A DNA stretch of 64,000 bases from Eucalyptus grandis (taxonomy: Eukaryota; Streptophyta; Magnoliopsida; Myrtales; Myrtaceae). Where the stretch lies: NCBI RefSeq assembly GCF_016545825.1, contig NC_052619.1, positions 29,923,803 to 29,987,802 on the forward strand, written 5' to 3'. Below, one piece after another: positions 35,240-46,480 of this stretch (position 1 is its first letter; every line of letters starts with the position of its first letter). The position numbers and the translations under genes were made by a program. The notes under the pieces are model-generated. The model searched no databases. It saw nothing but the letters and a program-made list of their open reading frames with translations, and was not told the origin of the DNA.

Positions 35240-36335
35240 TGTTAGGGAAATCCCTTATGATGTTTTGAAGATGACAAAATAAATCAAAGGCTACTAACAT
35301 GTTTGATGGTTGAGTAATAGACCATGCAGATAATATAACATGTAAAGGATATTATCAAAGTCCAAGACTCGCGACTCAAGACTCAAAGTCCGAAGACCGC
35401 CGCCTCGAGACTCAAAGTCCGAAGACCGCGACTCAAGACTCAAAGTCCGAAGACCGCCGGACTTTAGTATCAAAGTCTGTTCTACCTTAGAAGTCTGTCA
35501 ACTCGACTAATTCCAGATTGAACGTGAATGATGAACCGGAAGACGGACTCTATGCTGAAGTTGAACCAAGATAGACTCTATGCTGAAGCCGAACTGGGTA
35601 CGAGACCTTAAAGTCTAAAGACCCAGGTTGTAAAGTCTCAAGACTCATATCGTAAAGTCTCAAGACTCGACTTTACATCCAGTTCGATGAATCGTAACTC
35701 AAGCCCAATCATACAACGGCTAGAGATCTGGTTTGGATTCCACATCAAGATTGATTTGATTGATTCAATCTAATTGATTGACAATTGGATGTTGAAGACA
35801 AGAACTTTCTATACGAAGAAGCTTTACTTATGGAAACCAAGATTTCGTTTGTATGGGCGATCGGAATCAATTTGGGATTCTACCTTTGTCACTCAACGGC
35901 TACCAAATCTTCTAAGATACGTAGCTGTCCAATGGGTATATTGGAAGACGATTCTCCGGATACCGTCCAACGGTAGTTTGGAAGTGGAGGAGTATTTAAG
36001 GAGATCATGGACCGATGAGCAAGTAAGAGACGGAGCGTAGAATTTATAATTCCAAAGTCTAAGCGACTTTAGATCATATACTTGTCTCTTGAGAGTTTAA
36101 ACGTTTGTAATCGTGAGAGAAATACCAAGAGAGTGACTTAGTGAGTTGGTGTGATCTACTACTAAGTGTTTACACTCGAAGTTGTAATCTCTTGTTGATT
36201 ACATAGTGGAATCCAGCCAAGAAGGCTGTTATCGTGGGAGAGTGGACGTAGGCTTGGATTAAGCCGAACCACTATAATTTCTGTGTTCTTATTCTCTTCC
36301 CTAACTCCTTTATTTTGTTCATACTAGATATATCA
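35240..36335 (+). mobile_element. Copia-type solo LTR inserted in element C
   Basis: TGTTAGGGAAATCCCTTATG at the left end, and a right end near TAGATATATCA. The right part has GTTGATTACATAGTGGA, GTGGACGTAGGCTTGGATTA and AGCCGAACCACTATAA, a signature of SIRE/Maximus-like Copia LTR 3' ends. Flanks TAAGG (35235-35239) and CAAGG (36336-36340) form a 4/5 target duplication. Joining the flanks restores the AAGGGACCT/AAGGACCT sequence shared with element B. Near its start are tandem CAAAGTCCGAAGACCGC(G/C) repeats (35375-35460). No internal domain remains, so it is a solo LTR. Confidence 0.7.
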
Positions 36336-36721
36336 CAAGGGACCTAAAAATGTAATCCCACAACCGGGATGAGACATTGTCTCAGCAAGTTCAACCCCCT
36401 AAACCCTTATTAGAAAGAAAATACACCCAATGGTGACCTAGCCACACCACATAGAGAACTTACCTTGCCTCCGTTCCTTCCTGCAGGTTATCACAATTCA
36501 AATCACTCAATCACGTTCATATCACTCAAGCATATACGATAATAGAATTCAAACAATTCAATTACTCGGATCGACTCAGCAATCAATCGACTCAGTCGAT
36601 TACATGACATCGAGGTCATCACATGGTCATTCTGACTATTCATTCTCGACCCTCAAACACAACCCTCCAAGCGAATCTAAATTTAGTAGTAATCATAGTT
36701 ACACTCGGCAACTTTCAATAT

Positions 36722-36840
36722 TTAGTGGCTTTACGGTCCCACTCGACCCTTTCAAGATTCAATTGCTTTACGGTCCCACTTGACCCTTTCAAGATTAAAT
36801 GGTTTTACGGTCCCACTCGACCATTTCCATAAATCCCACC
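36722..36840 (+). repeat. Tandem array of 37-bp units inside element C
   Basis: TTTACGGTCCCACTCGACC recurs at 36730, 36767 and 36804 with 37-bp spacing; the linkers are TTTCAAGATT(C/A)AA. Confidence 0.85.
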
Positions 36841-39621
36841 ATTTTCTGTAGTCTACCAAAACATTTTTGGCATTGTCAACCGATGCCCGGTTATTTTTCA
36901 ATTAATAACCAAAGATTATTCAATTTAGGAATAAATCCTAAAATCACTCATAAATCAATTTAGCACAAAATAAAACTCAAATAAATAAACTAACTGCACC
37001 ACGATGATCAACATAAAATTCCGGTCATCGGTCATCCTCACCTAATTTCTGAAAATAATTAATTAATAAAATTTATTCCGAAAATTAAATAAAATAATAT
37101 TCATATTTTTCACAATCCACACTCAGTTTATAATATCCAACCATCAATTTCAAAATCTAAACACACAGCGCGATTAGCATGAAATTCCGAGAATATAGGA
37201 TCCCGACAAAATTTTCGAAATTTAATAAATAATTAAATTTATTCCAAAACTAATTAAATAATAATATTATAATAATTTTCGTAATATAATATTTTATTAA
37301 ATAATCCAATAATTTCGAAACATTTATTTAAATCAAAATTAAATTCATTTAAGTCACATCAAGGCTTATATTAATATAAACATCCATTTAGCCCTAAATT
37401 AAACACACTTTAAGTTAATTAAACACCTTAATCTAATCTACACTTAAATAAATTAAACTAACCACCTAATAACACTTAACATAAACTAAACCTCCCTAAA
37501 CATAATTAACCCTCTAATCGAGGTTTAGTTAGCTAAACTCACTCAATTAGTGAGCCGAGCGGACCAAAACGATGGGGACGCAATGGGGATCAACTTTTCT
37601 CAAGGCAAGCCAAGCATCCGGGGTCGGGAAGCCAGCCAAAACGGGCCAAAACCAGGCTGAAATACCCATTTTTTTGGCTGCTGCTCACGGTCATACGAAG
37701 GGGTGTTGGTCGCTAGTCAGGCAAGGAAACGGCAGAGAGAGGTAGCGGTAGCTCACAGCGGTGACTCACAGCGGCCAAGGAAGACCTCCGGCGACCTTGG
37801 CGACAATGAGCTGCAGCTGGACGACGCAGGCAACGGTGTTGGAGGCGGAACGGCGAGCTGGCCTGCGAGGCGCGCGCACGGATGAGCAACGATCGCGACG
37901 GACTCCGGCAACGTGCAGGTGAGGGGCTGCTCGGCTGGCTTCCAATCGACTTGGTGGCTAACAAACGGTGAGGTAGATGGCCAAAGAACACAGAACAACG
38001 ACGGAGCAGAGGCTAGACTCGTGGCTGCACGCAGCTGGGCGCAACGGGTGAAGGAGCGGCCATTGGCGGCGAGTGAGCAGGCGGTCGAGTGGGCGGCGAA
38101 GGAGGAGCCGGACGAGCTGGTCTGCATAGCCTTTTCTCTCCCCTCCCATCAGTTCCCAAGAAGTCCCTTGAATCAAGGAAGAAGATGATGTTGATAGCCC
38201 ACATTTGCCAAAACCAATCCCCACCATCCAATTGTCAAGATCTCCTTCAATTTGGCCCAACCACCATGACATCACATGATGTCATACTCCACTATCTCCA
38301 ATCTCCCACAACCTTATTCCAATGGTTGCAATTTCTTTTCCGTCGTGGCATGACATCCCGTACTTTAAATTCTTCAATTCCATTCGATCTTCTTCCAATT
38401 GAACCAAATTGAAGTCCATAAATTTAATCCAACGTCACCACACTTCAATTCACATCTTCACTTGTCCATAGAACCAACTTAAGTCCCAAAAGCACGACCA
38501 AAAGCGAGCCTACCAATTTTCCCGAACTAAATTAACCATATGCTTTTTCTTCGCTAAAAACTCAGCTTGCATGAAAAAATTTTCGGAGATGAGTCAACCT
38601 TCCTAAAATGATTTGTGACACAACAGAACTCTCAATTTCTGAATTCGGGTTCGATTTCATGGTTAATTTCAATTCGGTGCGAATTTAGTGCGTCCTAATC
38701 TACTAGGAAGCTTTTAGGAATTTTCGTGCATTTGACCTATGGTTGATTATTTTCAAGCCACAAAGTACATCTTCGACACATTGGCGACTCTCGGTTGTCG
38801 TAGAAATCTCAAGGTTTTAAATACGGACACAGGGTACCAAAATGACAGAAGAATTGGTCTAGTGCTGATTGACAGGAAATGTGCAATTAGGTGGAATCAC
38901 CCACACTTAATCACATACCTTTGTCGAGTCAACCTATCTCCGAATTTCTAATCAATCTTACTGTGTCGTAGTGATCTCTTGCAGATTTGCACAGTCGATC
39001 AATCGTTTCCTGGTTGAATTCTCAAGTCTAATGCGTTAGAATCCCTTAATGGTTTCACCTAATAGACTAGTTATCCCATGAGTGATCAGTTCAGGAAAAT
39101 GACCATAAGCGCGTCGATGAAATGCCCAACTATTTTGATCGAAATCAGAACCTGAAATTTAGGATGTCACAAGTTGGGTCCATGTCCTAGGAGTGTCATT
39201 ATAGTTCCTAGTTCCTAAAAGTAGAATCAATATCCGGATAGGCGGTTCCTAGTCCTGGACCCAAATGACTATATATACTTTTTTTATTATTATTTCTTCA
39301 AAAAAATTGATGGTTTAGTTTATTGTATAAGAGCCTAATTGGACAATAATATATTTGGAAGATTTGTCTTGAACTTTGAATTTATACCTGATCATGCTTT
39401 AGACAATAAGATTTCCATATAGAAACATGAAAAAAAAAAATGATTGGTTCAATTTGATCGGATTGGGAATTGATTATCTCTATAAATTAGTAAATGTATA
39501 ATATATTTAGGAATGATGATAATTTTCTCGAGATGTCCCATATAAGAAAAAAATTGATAATATTGAGTTCTATCTGTGAGTACCATATATTAGGATATTG
39601 ATTTAGATTGTGAGCTATCTA

Positions 39622-40261
39622 GGGCGCACATAACAACTTTTCTTGGCTGGGGAAGAGTTTTTCTTTCAGAAATAGTTATTTTTTATTTCTATTCCGGAGA
39701 ACAATTTCTAAGTAAAAGAATGCGTTTGGTAACTATACAAAATTTCTACTCTTAGAATAGAAAAAGAATAAAAATGTGTTTGGTAACACAACAGTTTCTT
39801 TTTTGTATTTATTCGTTTTTTATTCTTGCTCATAGATTATCGACTGCCAACCGCCGGTCGCTGGCGCTACACGATCGCCACTCTCCAACCATCACCGCCG
39901 ACCGCCGTCGCACAGCCCATCGGCCGCCACCTCCCGCCCAGCCGTCGCCATTGCCGCCGCCGCAGCGACGGCGATGCCGGCGGCGGCAATGGCTCCCGGC
40001 ACTTGGAGGTGGCCGCCACAAGAGAGAGCAATAAAAGAAAAATAAAAAAGAAAATTGACTTATTTCTAGAAATTGTTCCTGGGAACAAGAAGTAACTTTT
40101 TTTTTTCTCGTTTCTGCTCCAAATCTATTCACAGACTAATTTTCTATTTCGGGGAATAGAAAAATAACTTGGCGTTACCAAACGGATTTCTATTCTTTTT
40201 TTGTTCCGAGGAACAAAAGAACAGAAATCCGAAGGAACAGAAACATTCTCATGTGGAGCCC
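39622..40261. mobile_element. Foldback element with GC-rich core
   Basis: The ends GGGCGCACATAACAAC and, inverted, GGGCTCCACATGAGAA form imperfect terminal repeats. Inside them are inverted copies of TTTCTATTCC...GAACAA and GCGTTTGGTAAC/GTTACCAAACG. The core (39840-40025) is strongly GC-rich and rich in CCGCC/GGCGG, so open frames appear on all strands. The core repeats an expanded CGCCGCCG theme and not a gene. No clear target duplication was found. Confidence 0.55.
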
Positions 40262-41439
40262 TAGTGGACCGATAAGCATCAAGCATTACTTGACTTGCTT
40301 CACTACGACTAATCCTGACTTGGGCTCTTGGGCTCTTGGGCTCTTGGGCCTCTTCAGCTATAAATTATCTCATTAAACTTTATTTCTTGAGCAAATCGAA
40401 ATTTTTTAAAAGTTGGCAGAGTTTCAAAATTATGATAACTTCTGCACTTATCCATTGGTTAGTTATACTCAAGGTTGAAATTTTGGGGTTTTTTCATCAC
40501 TACTCTTAAAGAGATATCACTTTTAGATTTCTTCCCCTTAAATTTTTACCTTTTTCTTAAAAAAATTTGGTAGATAGAAAAATCAAATAGTAATAACACT
40601 CACTAGCATATTGTTTAGTTTCTAACACCCACAATCCGTCATCATCTATCTTTTAAGAAAAGTAAAATGTATATTTTTCACTTTAAATTCGCGTATAACA
40701 ACTATTTGAGTAATTCAATTTTGAATTTGTCTTATCTCTATATGGCTTAAAACTTCGTTGATTTACTTGATCTTTCGAGTACTTCATTAGTTTTCATCTC
40801 CTAGATCTTGTCATCTCACCTACAATGATCATGGCTTAAAACTTCAATAGATTTACTTGATCTTTTGAATACTCCATTGGTTTTCATCCCTAGATCTTGC
40901 CATCTCACCTATAATGACCAGTTTCAAGGTAAGTCAAGTCCCTGATTACAAAAAATTGAAATTGGAAACCAAAATGGACGTTTATGGAGCCTGGGCCGAT
41001 CTGGTTCCCAAATCTACATGGGAATCGACCCGTTTTATGTTGTGGGTAAAATACCAAATTCTTATAATGAAATATAAAAGTTCCACCATTTTACTATAAA
41101 AACAAGCGGTTGCGTTATTGATTTCTTTATGTTGAAGACCACGGTTTGATTCCCAATGGGTGCCGAAATATGCCTTTGAAAGAGGCTTCAAAAGGTTCTA
41201 AAACCGGCCATCCAAACCAGATCCCAGGACCAATGCTCATCCCTAATTCCATCCACGTACACACAAGAGAGTACATTTGGAATTCTTGTAACAATACGAA
41301 CAAAACGAAATTAAAAATAAAATAAAAAGCATGTTAATGTCGTATTTTGCAAAAAAGCAAAAGACTCTTGTGCATCCTAACGTTATAAAGAAACTTGAAG
41401 AAGGTAAGCACGAGAGGAAGAAAAAAGCGAAGAGCGAGC
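40262..41439. other. Intergenic upstream/downstream spacer with a hAT-like right end
   Basis: Mostly AT-rich. A short duplication (ATGGCTTAAAACTTCGTTGA at 40741 and ATGGCTTAAAACTTCAATAG at 40831) is followed in each copy by TTTACTTGATCTTT. Sequence at 41200-41245 (GGTTCTAAAACCGG...AATGCTCATCCCTA) resembles the right end of the hAT-like family, but I could not pair it with a left end. The last part runs into the GA tract at 41440. Confidence 0.4.
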
Positions 41440-41465
41440 GAGAGAGAGAGAGAGAGAGAGAGAGA
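41440..41465. repeat. (GA)n microsatellite
   Basis: Thirteen GA units just beyond the 3' end of the broken B3-like gene. Confidence 0.9.
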
Positions 41466-41511
41466 CGCTAAGGTCATATCTCTTGCAAAATTCAATCTCC
41501 TCTTCGCAGCA

Positions 41512-41915
41512 ACTTAAAGTGAAAAACTTGAGTCCGAATATCCCAAAGCAGCCCAACCTCGTCGCCGGAGTTGAATACCCGATTTTGGACAATGTCCAGC
41601 CACCCCAGTAGGTAGGTCTCGTTCGGTCCCCATTCCCATCACCACGTGGTTGCACATCTCGAGTGTCCAGTAGCGGAACACGTGATGAAAGATGTCGTTG
41701 TGCGAGAGCATGAGTTTTCCCGTCATGATCTCACTGCTGCCGACGGCCTTCCGTATCAGCCACGGGTAGTTGGGGTCGGCGAGGAACTGCCCCGGGCCGA
41801 TGTCGTTGATCTCGACAAGGATCCGGGTCACTTGGTAGTGCAAGGTTTGCGCCTTCGCGGCCTCTTCTTCGGCTTTTGTGGGGATGAAATTGTAGAACCA
41901 TATCTTCGCCATCAT
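41512..41915 (-). pseudogene. B3-like (DUF313-like) gene, broken tandem copy
   Basis: The ATG at 41915 opens a frame colinear with the intact copy at 44680-45234. Shared segments are FIPTKAEEEAAKA, DPNYPWLIRKAV and the region around YWTLEMCNHV. After CNHV, roughly 65-70 bp present in the intact copy are missing and the frame shifts. The expected B3 C-terminal segment continues in another frame as ETYLLGWLDIVQNR, then GDEVGLLWDIR. Both the deletion and the shift remove the normal C-terminus, so I call it a pseudogene. The segments missing from this frame resemble the 'GW.DIV....L..GDE..LW' pattern of plant B3/DUF313 proteins. Its leader retains AAACCCTAA on the minus strand (41967-41975), like the intact copy. 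Confidence 0.65.
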
Positions 41916-41966
41916 AGTGGAGTGTTTGGTGTCTCCTCTTATGTGCTTGAGCTATAGAGAGAGAGA

Positions 41967-41975
41967 TTAGGGTTT
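41967..41975 (-). promoter_or_regulatory. Telo-box-like AAACCCTAA in the pseudogene leader
   Basis: AAACCCTAA (plus strand TTAGGGTTT) about 55 bp upstream of the ATG, conserved in position with the intact paralogue. It could equally be a chance remnant of shared 5' UTR. Confidence 0.4.
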
Positions 41976-42243
41976 TCGAAGTTTATGGTTCTATATTTTG
42001 GATGTTACCAATGTTATAAATATATAGGTGAAAAGAAGATACGCGTTTGTTTAGGAAATAAAAAGATTTCTAACTTAAAAAGATTTCAGACCTCTTTTAT
42101 AAGCAGATAGAAGTTGAATTGCGAAGGTATGTCTTTGCCGAGGGATAGAGATATGAGATTAACGAGAATTTTGCTTGCTATTTCGCTTATAAGTAACAAT
42201 AATGAGATCACAGTTGTTCCCTCCTTTGAAAGTGGAGATTCAT

Positions 42244-42770
42244 CTAAGCGTAACATAACAACTAAGAGCCGAAAAATTTGAAGGGATTACTGTAGTGGAA
42301 AGTATGTCTGTCTTCCCTGATCAATGAATGGTTTTAAAAGCACCATACTTACGTATTACTTTCGGCCTTCCCAATAGTACAAATCTGTGTATTTCCGGCT
42401 ATTAAACCTGAATTGGCAAGTTTTCTCAACATAACAAGTGAGAGCCAACATTTCGTAGGAATTACTCCAGTGGAAAGTATGTTTGTCTTCCTCAATCCAT
42501 GAATGGCTTTAAAACATCACCCTTACGTACTTACGTATCTTGATCGGCCCTTCCAATAGTATAGATTTGTGTATTCCAGCTATTAGACCCGGATTGGCAA
42601 GTTTGCTCAACATAAAAACTAAGAGTCGACAATTTGAAGGGATTACTGTAGTGGAACAGTATGTTTCTTTCTCAATAAATGAATGACTTTAAAAACATCA
42701 TACTTAATTTACCTGAGCCTTCCCGGTAGTACCTATCTCTGTATTTCTGATTATTGAACCCGTCTCATCC
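42244..42770. repeat. Three-copy tandem repeat, period about 178 bp
   Basis: Units begin near 42250, 42429 and 42608 with AACATAACAACTAAGAGCC and its variants. Each continues with GGGATTACTGTAGTGGAA, ATGAATGGTTTTAAAA, the CCTTCCCAATAGTA theme and GCTATTA(A/G)ACC(C/T). It lies upstream of the broken B3-like gene. The length is near a nucleosomal repeat, but only three copies exist. Confidence 0.85.
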
Positions 42771-43794
42771 TGTAGGAATTAATTGGATAGTCAAATATAG
42801 GTTGGATACTCTACTGTTTGGAAGAAGAAAGATAATAAAATAAAATAAAAAAGTGACACTTGCGCACCTACACAGAAATCGAAAGAAAAATATATGAAAT
42901 TCCGAAGAATCCGAATATTGATTAATTCTTTTTGTCATAATCCGAATATTGATTAAGATGCACTTCTTTCATTGGAGAGACTTGAAAAATCAGACTCATG
43001 CGGATATTTAGTATTCCATGGTAGAATCATTAAGTCAGATTTTTATGCTATTGCTGGATTTGAACGATCAGAGGCATCATCTATTACAAAAGGTTCAAAA
43101 GGCCGTTGTGAATTTTGTAGTTGAGTAGGGATATTTAGTAATTTCGAACAGTCTATAATTGGTCAATTAAATTAGAAGATAATTTGTACTTCAAATTTAA
43201 GAGATAGACATTACATTACATCACCAACAATAAATAGATAATAGAAAAAAGCTAATGATTGCTATAAAATTTAAAATCCCTCTATATTTATCTTGTCTTT
43301 TTGTTATTTTATGTGTTGCTAAGTTATTTCCGTATTATTTTGGATAGACTGGTTGGTGAATAATCTACATCAGTAATATGATGACCATATTATATACATG
43401 TATACATATCTATTTATTTAATAAACGGACGAATTCTAGAGGTTTGCAAGTGTTTTTAGCCATTTTGCTTAGGAGGCAATATTAGCACTATTTTTTTCCA
43501 CCATTAGGCTAAGCTATTTATTGCATTTGCTCCTTTCACTCTCCTTATTACACTCCATCATTGAAAAGATGTATCCACTTAAAAAAAAAAAAAAAAAAAA
43601 AAGTTAAACAAAAGAAAATTTTGATACATGAAATACTCAGAAAGAGAGAGAGAGAGAATGGCTTTACCATTCAATCATAACCCTTTCAATTTAGGTACTA
43701 AAGTGGACATCAGTATTACATGGCGTAATCAATGCTATTGTATATATTTTTAATAATATTTTATTTTTTCTTTCTTTTTTCTCTTCATTTTGGG
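42771..43794. other. Intergenic spacer
   Basis: AT-rich DNA with an A22 tract near 43580 and a short GA tract near 43645. No gene or element end was recognised. Confidence 0.4.
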
Positions 43795-44140
43795 GGGCGA
43801 GGTTAAAGGGCCGTTGCTACCAAAGGCTATCATCAAATTTGGGTAAGGGCTGCCTCACTTGCTATCCAAAGATTGTTACCAGATCTAGGCAAGCTCACTA
43901 CCTCACCTATCACCCAAAGACAATTGCCAGATCTTGACAAGGGCTACCTCACCTGTAGGCTATCGCCAGATCTGGGCGAGGGCTAGCTTACCTACTACCC
44001 GAAGACTAGTGCCAGACCTAGGCAAGCTTGTTGCCTCACCTGATGCCCGAAGACTATTGCCAACCCTAGGGAAGCTCATTGCCTCACCTACCCGAAGACT
44101 ATCGCCGTACCTCACTTGTGATTGCTGGCCCTCACCAGCC
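43795..44140. repeat. GC-rich minisatellite, irregular units of about 50-65 bp
   Basis: Repeating phrases are CCCGAAGACTATTGCCAGA, TCTAGGCAAG(C/G)(T/G) and CTCACCT. About six units occur. It is bounded by the inverted sequences CTTCATTTTGG (left, 43781-43791) and CCAAAATGAAAAG (right, about 44140), so it is probably the core of a foldback element. Frames across it encode repetitive peptides only. Confidence 0.7.
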
Positions 44141-44679
44141 AAAATGAAAAGAAAAAAGAACAATAGTTGAAATGTATATTGAATTATTATTTAAAAAATG
44201 TCCACGTTGCCTAGGGTCATTTTTTAGCCTAAGTTGGCTTGTATCGAGGTGAAAATGTTTAAGATTAAAATGGTGGTTTATGATTGAATAAGTATTTGTA
44301 CAATAAGTTTAGGAATTTTTTAATACTTTTTTCCGGGTTGTTTTGAATTCAAGATGCAATTGGGGTGCACGTTTTTCCAGATTGTCGAAAAATTAAAATT
44401 AGAGGGGAATTTTCGGCTCAAAGGTTTTTACATCGATGTGCGAGACATCATTACCAACCCCTCATTTGCCGGAAGTTCTTATACTCTCTAGATCACTGAA
44501 GATGTCCTTTCGGAATTCTTATAACCATGCCCACGTATCGAAATTAAAGAAAAAACACACAGAGCAATCTAAAGGAAAAGGGCATTCAAATGCTACGCGA
44601 GAAAAAAAAAAAAAACTAAAAAGCACCAGAAAAGGAGCAAAAAAAAAAAAAAAAAAAGCACACATAACAACCGAACGCC

Positions 44680-45234
44680 CTAGCTGTGTCTTCGGAGAAT
44701 CTTGAAGTAAAAACTCCCGGATCGGACATCCCAAAACAACAAGACCTCCCAAAACAACCGGACCTCACCGGGCTTGATCTCATCGGGGATCAAGCGGCGG
44801 TTGTGGACTATGTCGAGCCACCCCAGGAGGTAGGTCCCGTTCATGCCCCGCTCCAGGAAGGTGTTCTCACTCTGGTACCTCTTCGGGCTCTTCTCGTCAG
44901 TGAAGTCGACCAGCGCCACCAGGTACCGGCCGCCCTTTTCCACGTGATTGCACATCTCGACCGACCAGTAGTGGAACACATGGCCGAAGGTGTCGTCGCA
45001 CGAGAGCACAAGCTTCCCCGTCGTGATCTCGCTGTCGCTGACAGCCTTCCGGATCAGCCACGGGTAGTTGGGGTCGGGGAACAGCTGCGGCAAGCCGAAG
45101 TGGTAGGTCTCTATGACGAACCGGGTCACTTGGTGGGACACGTTGCGGGCCTTCGCGGCCTCCTCCTCAGCTTTGGTGGGTATGAAGTTGTGGAAAAGTG
45201 TCTTCCTGGCTACCAGGACCTTTGGTGTCTCCAT
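44680..45234 (-). CDS. B3-like (DUF313-like) DNA-binding protein, intact copy
   Basis: An intronless 184-residue frame. It begins METPKVLVARKTLFHNFIP and has a charged N-terminal stretch, then DPNYPWLIRKAVSDSEIT (about residues 54-71) and KLVLSCDDTFGHVFHYW. These are followed by GGRYLVALVDFTDE and the segment GTYLLGWLDIVHNRRLI. The last two match the plan of the plant B3 superfamily, DUF313 branch: a '.L..SD' strand, central hydrophobic strands, then 'GW..IV....L..GE...FW'. Proteins of that family are nuclear and bind DNA; the exact target is unknown. An upstream in-frame ATG at 45273 would add 13 residues, but METPKVL fits the paralogue better. The family call rests on pattern, not on a search. 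Confidence 0.6.
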   Translation of the reverse strand: METPKVLVARKTLFHNFIPTKAEEEAAKARNVSHQVTRFVIETYHFGLPQLFPDPNYPWLIRKAVSDSEITTGKLVLSCDDTFGHVFHYWSVEMCNHVEKGGRYLVALVDFTDEKSPKRYQSENTFLERGMNGTYLLGWLDIVHNRRLIPDEIKPGEVRLFWEVLLFWDVRSGSFYFKILRRHS

Positions 45235-45260
45235 GAGATTAGAGGCTCTAGAGAGACTGA

Positions 45261-45269
45261 TTAGGGTTT
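45261..45269 (-). promoter_or_regulatory. Telo-box-like AAACCCTAA upstream of the B3-like gene
   Basis: AAACCCTAA on the minus strand, about 30 bp before the ATG at 45234 and just ahead of the alternative ATG. The same motif and flanking GATTAGGGTTTTC occur in the broken paralogue. A possible TATA element on the minus strand (TTTATATCCC) lies near 45330. Confidence 0.45.
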
Positions 45270-45299
45270 TCAAAGTTCATGTTTTTTTCTCTTGCTGCT

Positions 45300-46044
45300 C
45301 CATGGTGCTAAATACTCGTTTGATCGGGATATAAAAGACAAGGCACGTTTGTTTGGGAAATAACAGATTTCAAATCTCTTTTTGAAATATCTATTGCAAG
45401 TGTTCTTTTCGGACAGTAAATCCTAACAACCCATCTCCACATATTCCTAGTTCCCTTTGTTATCTTTAAGGAAGAGATCAGAAACATGAGATCACGAGAA
45501 CTTTGCACGTAATCCTTGCCGGTCAAGAGTAGTAATGACAGCATTTATGGGTAATAATGGTGAGTATCATATTTTAGGGTCGATTAAGGGAAAAGCCATT
45601 CAACGGCTGTTTTCATTGGCACCATTTCGTTTCTCGAGCACTACCGTTATGGACCGTCATTAAATGTCTTCTTATCTCTTATGATAATGATTTTGAATTT
45701 CTTCGTGACTTTCCTTGTTATTGAATCCCATATTATGAGCGATAATTTTAGGTGATATCCAAAGTATACGTGGAAAATACTTAATTCAGAAGGATTCTAC
45801 GAATGTGGCACGTATATTGATAAGTTACTCAGTAAGAAATATTACAAATTTCAATGGATTGAGTTTTCTGACTGTGCGCGTAGTCAACATGTTGAAAATT
45901 GACAAAACCTTCCATATGATGGGATAACTCATGGCATTCAGTGGAACTTCGCTGTAAAAATTTGAGGTGGAAGTAGTCATTCGATTTGCTTTAACCGGTA
46001 GCATAGAAAATACATTACACACATATATTTCAATTTCTATAGAT

Positions 46045-46123
<79 letters not shown>

Positions 46124-46480
46124 GAAAAGATTATTCTCAATGACATAGTTTACTTATGAGAATGGTCAATTAAGGTATTTGTGAATTCACCAAAAAAAAA
46201 AATGTGCATAGGTCAAGTTTATTACGGGGAAAATTGTTGAAAAAATTCTAAATTTCAATACTAAACTTTTTAATTGTGCTAATTGAGTTCTAAATATTTT
46301 CATGTTTTGCTAATAAAGTCCATCCAACCAATTTTAACTAAAAATCTCTTACATAGACTTTGAACGTCTTATATGACAAAACCAGTGCTAACCTGGACAA
46401 TTTCTTTTCATATTATTCTTAAATTTTTTATTATATTTTTTCAATTTTGGCTGTATAAGGAGTTTACCAACATTAAGAGC
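45300..46480. other. B3 upstream region and spacer
   Basis: The first 250 bp align with the region upstream of the broken B3 copy (ACGTTTGTTTGGGAAATAA versus GCGTTTGTTTAGGAAATAA), so the duplication includes the promoter. The rest is AT-rich. A MITE-like stretch at 46230-46480 (TTCTAAATTTCAATACTAAA; TTGAGTTCTAAATATTTTCA) resembles 34490-34860. Confidence 0.45.
46049..46122. repeat. (CT)n microsatellite
   Basis: About 37 uninterrupted CT units. Confidence 0.95.

Larger units (their letters stand above)
34883..39171 (+). mobile_element. Long LTR-like element C (TG...CA family), interrupted by a Copia solo LTR
   Basis: Starts TGTCACGCCCCGAACC and ends AAATTTAGGATGTCACA, with identical AGTTG target duplications (34878-34882, 39172-39176). 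Net length is about 3.19 kb once the 1096-bp insertion and its duplication are removed. It shares both ends and internal order with element B, including a tandem array, an AT-rich block (36900-37510) and a GC-rich block (37560-38130). Open frames in the GC-rich block are present on both strands and resemble no protein family. No protein-coding domains were found. Confidence 0.75.

Noticed and set aside
41100..41165. tRNA- or SINE-like B box (GGTTTGATTCCC)
   Set aside because: No matching A box or cloverleaf could be drawn around it.
44680..45234. NAC-domain assignment for the duplicated minus-strand genes
   Set aside because: The PWLIRKA-type motif and C-terminal 'GW.DIV...GDE..LW' pattern fit B3/DUF313 better; NAC subdomains A-E are not present.
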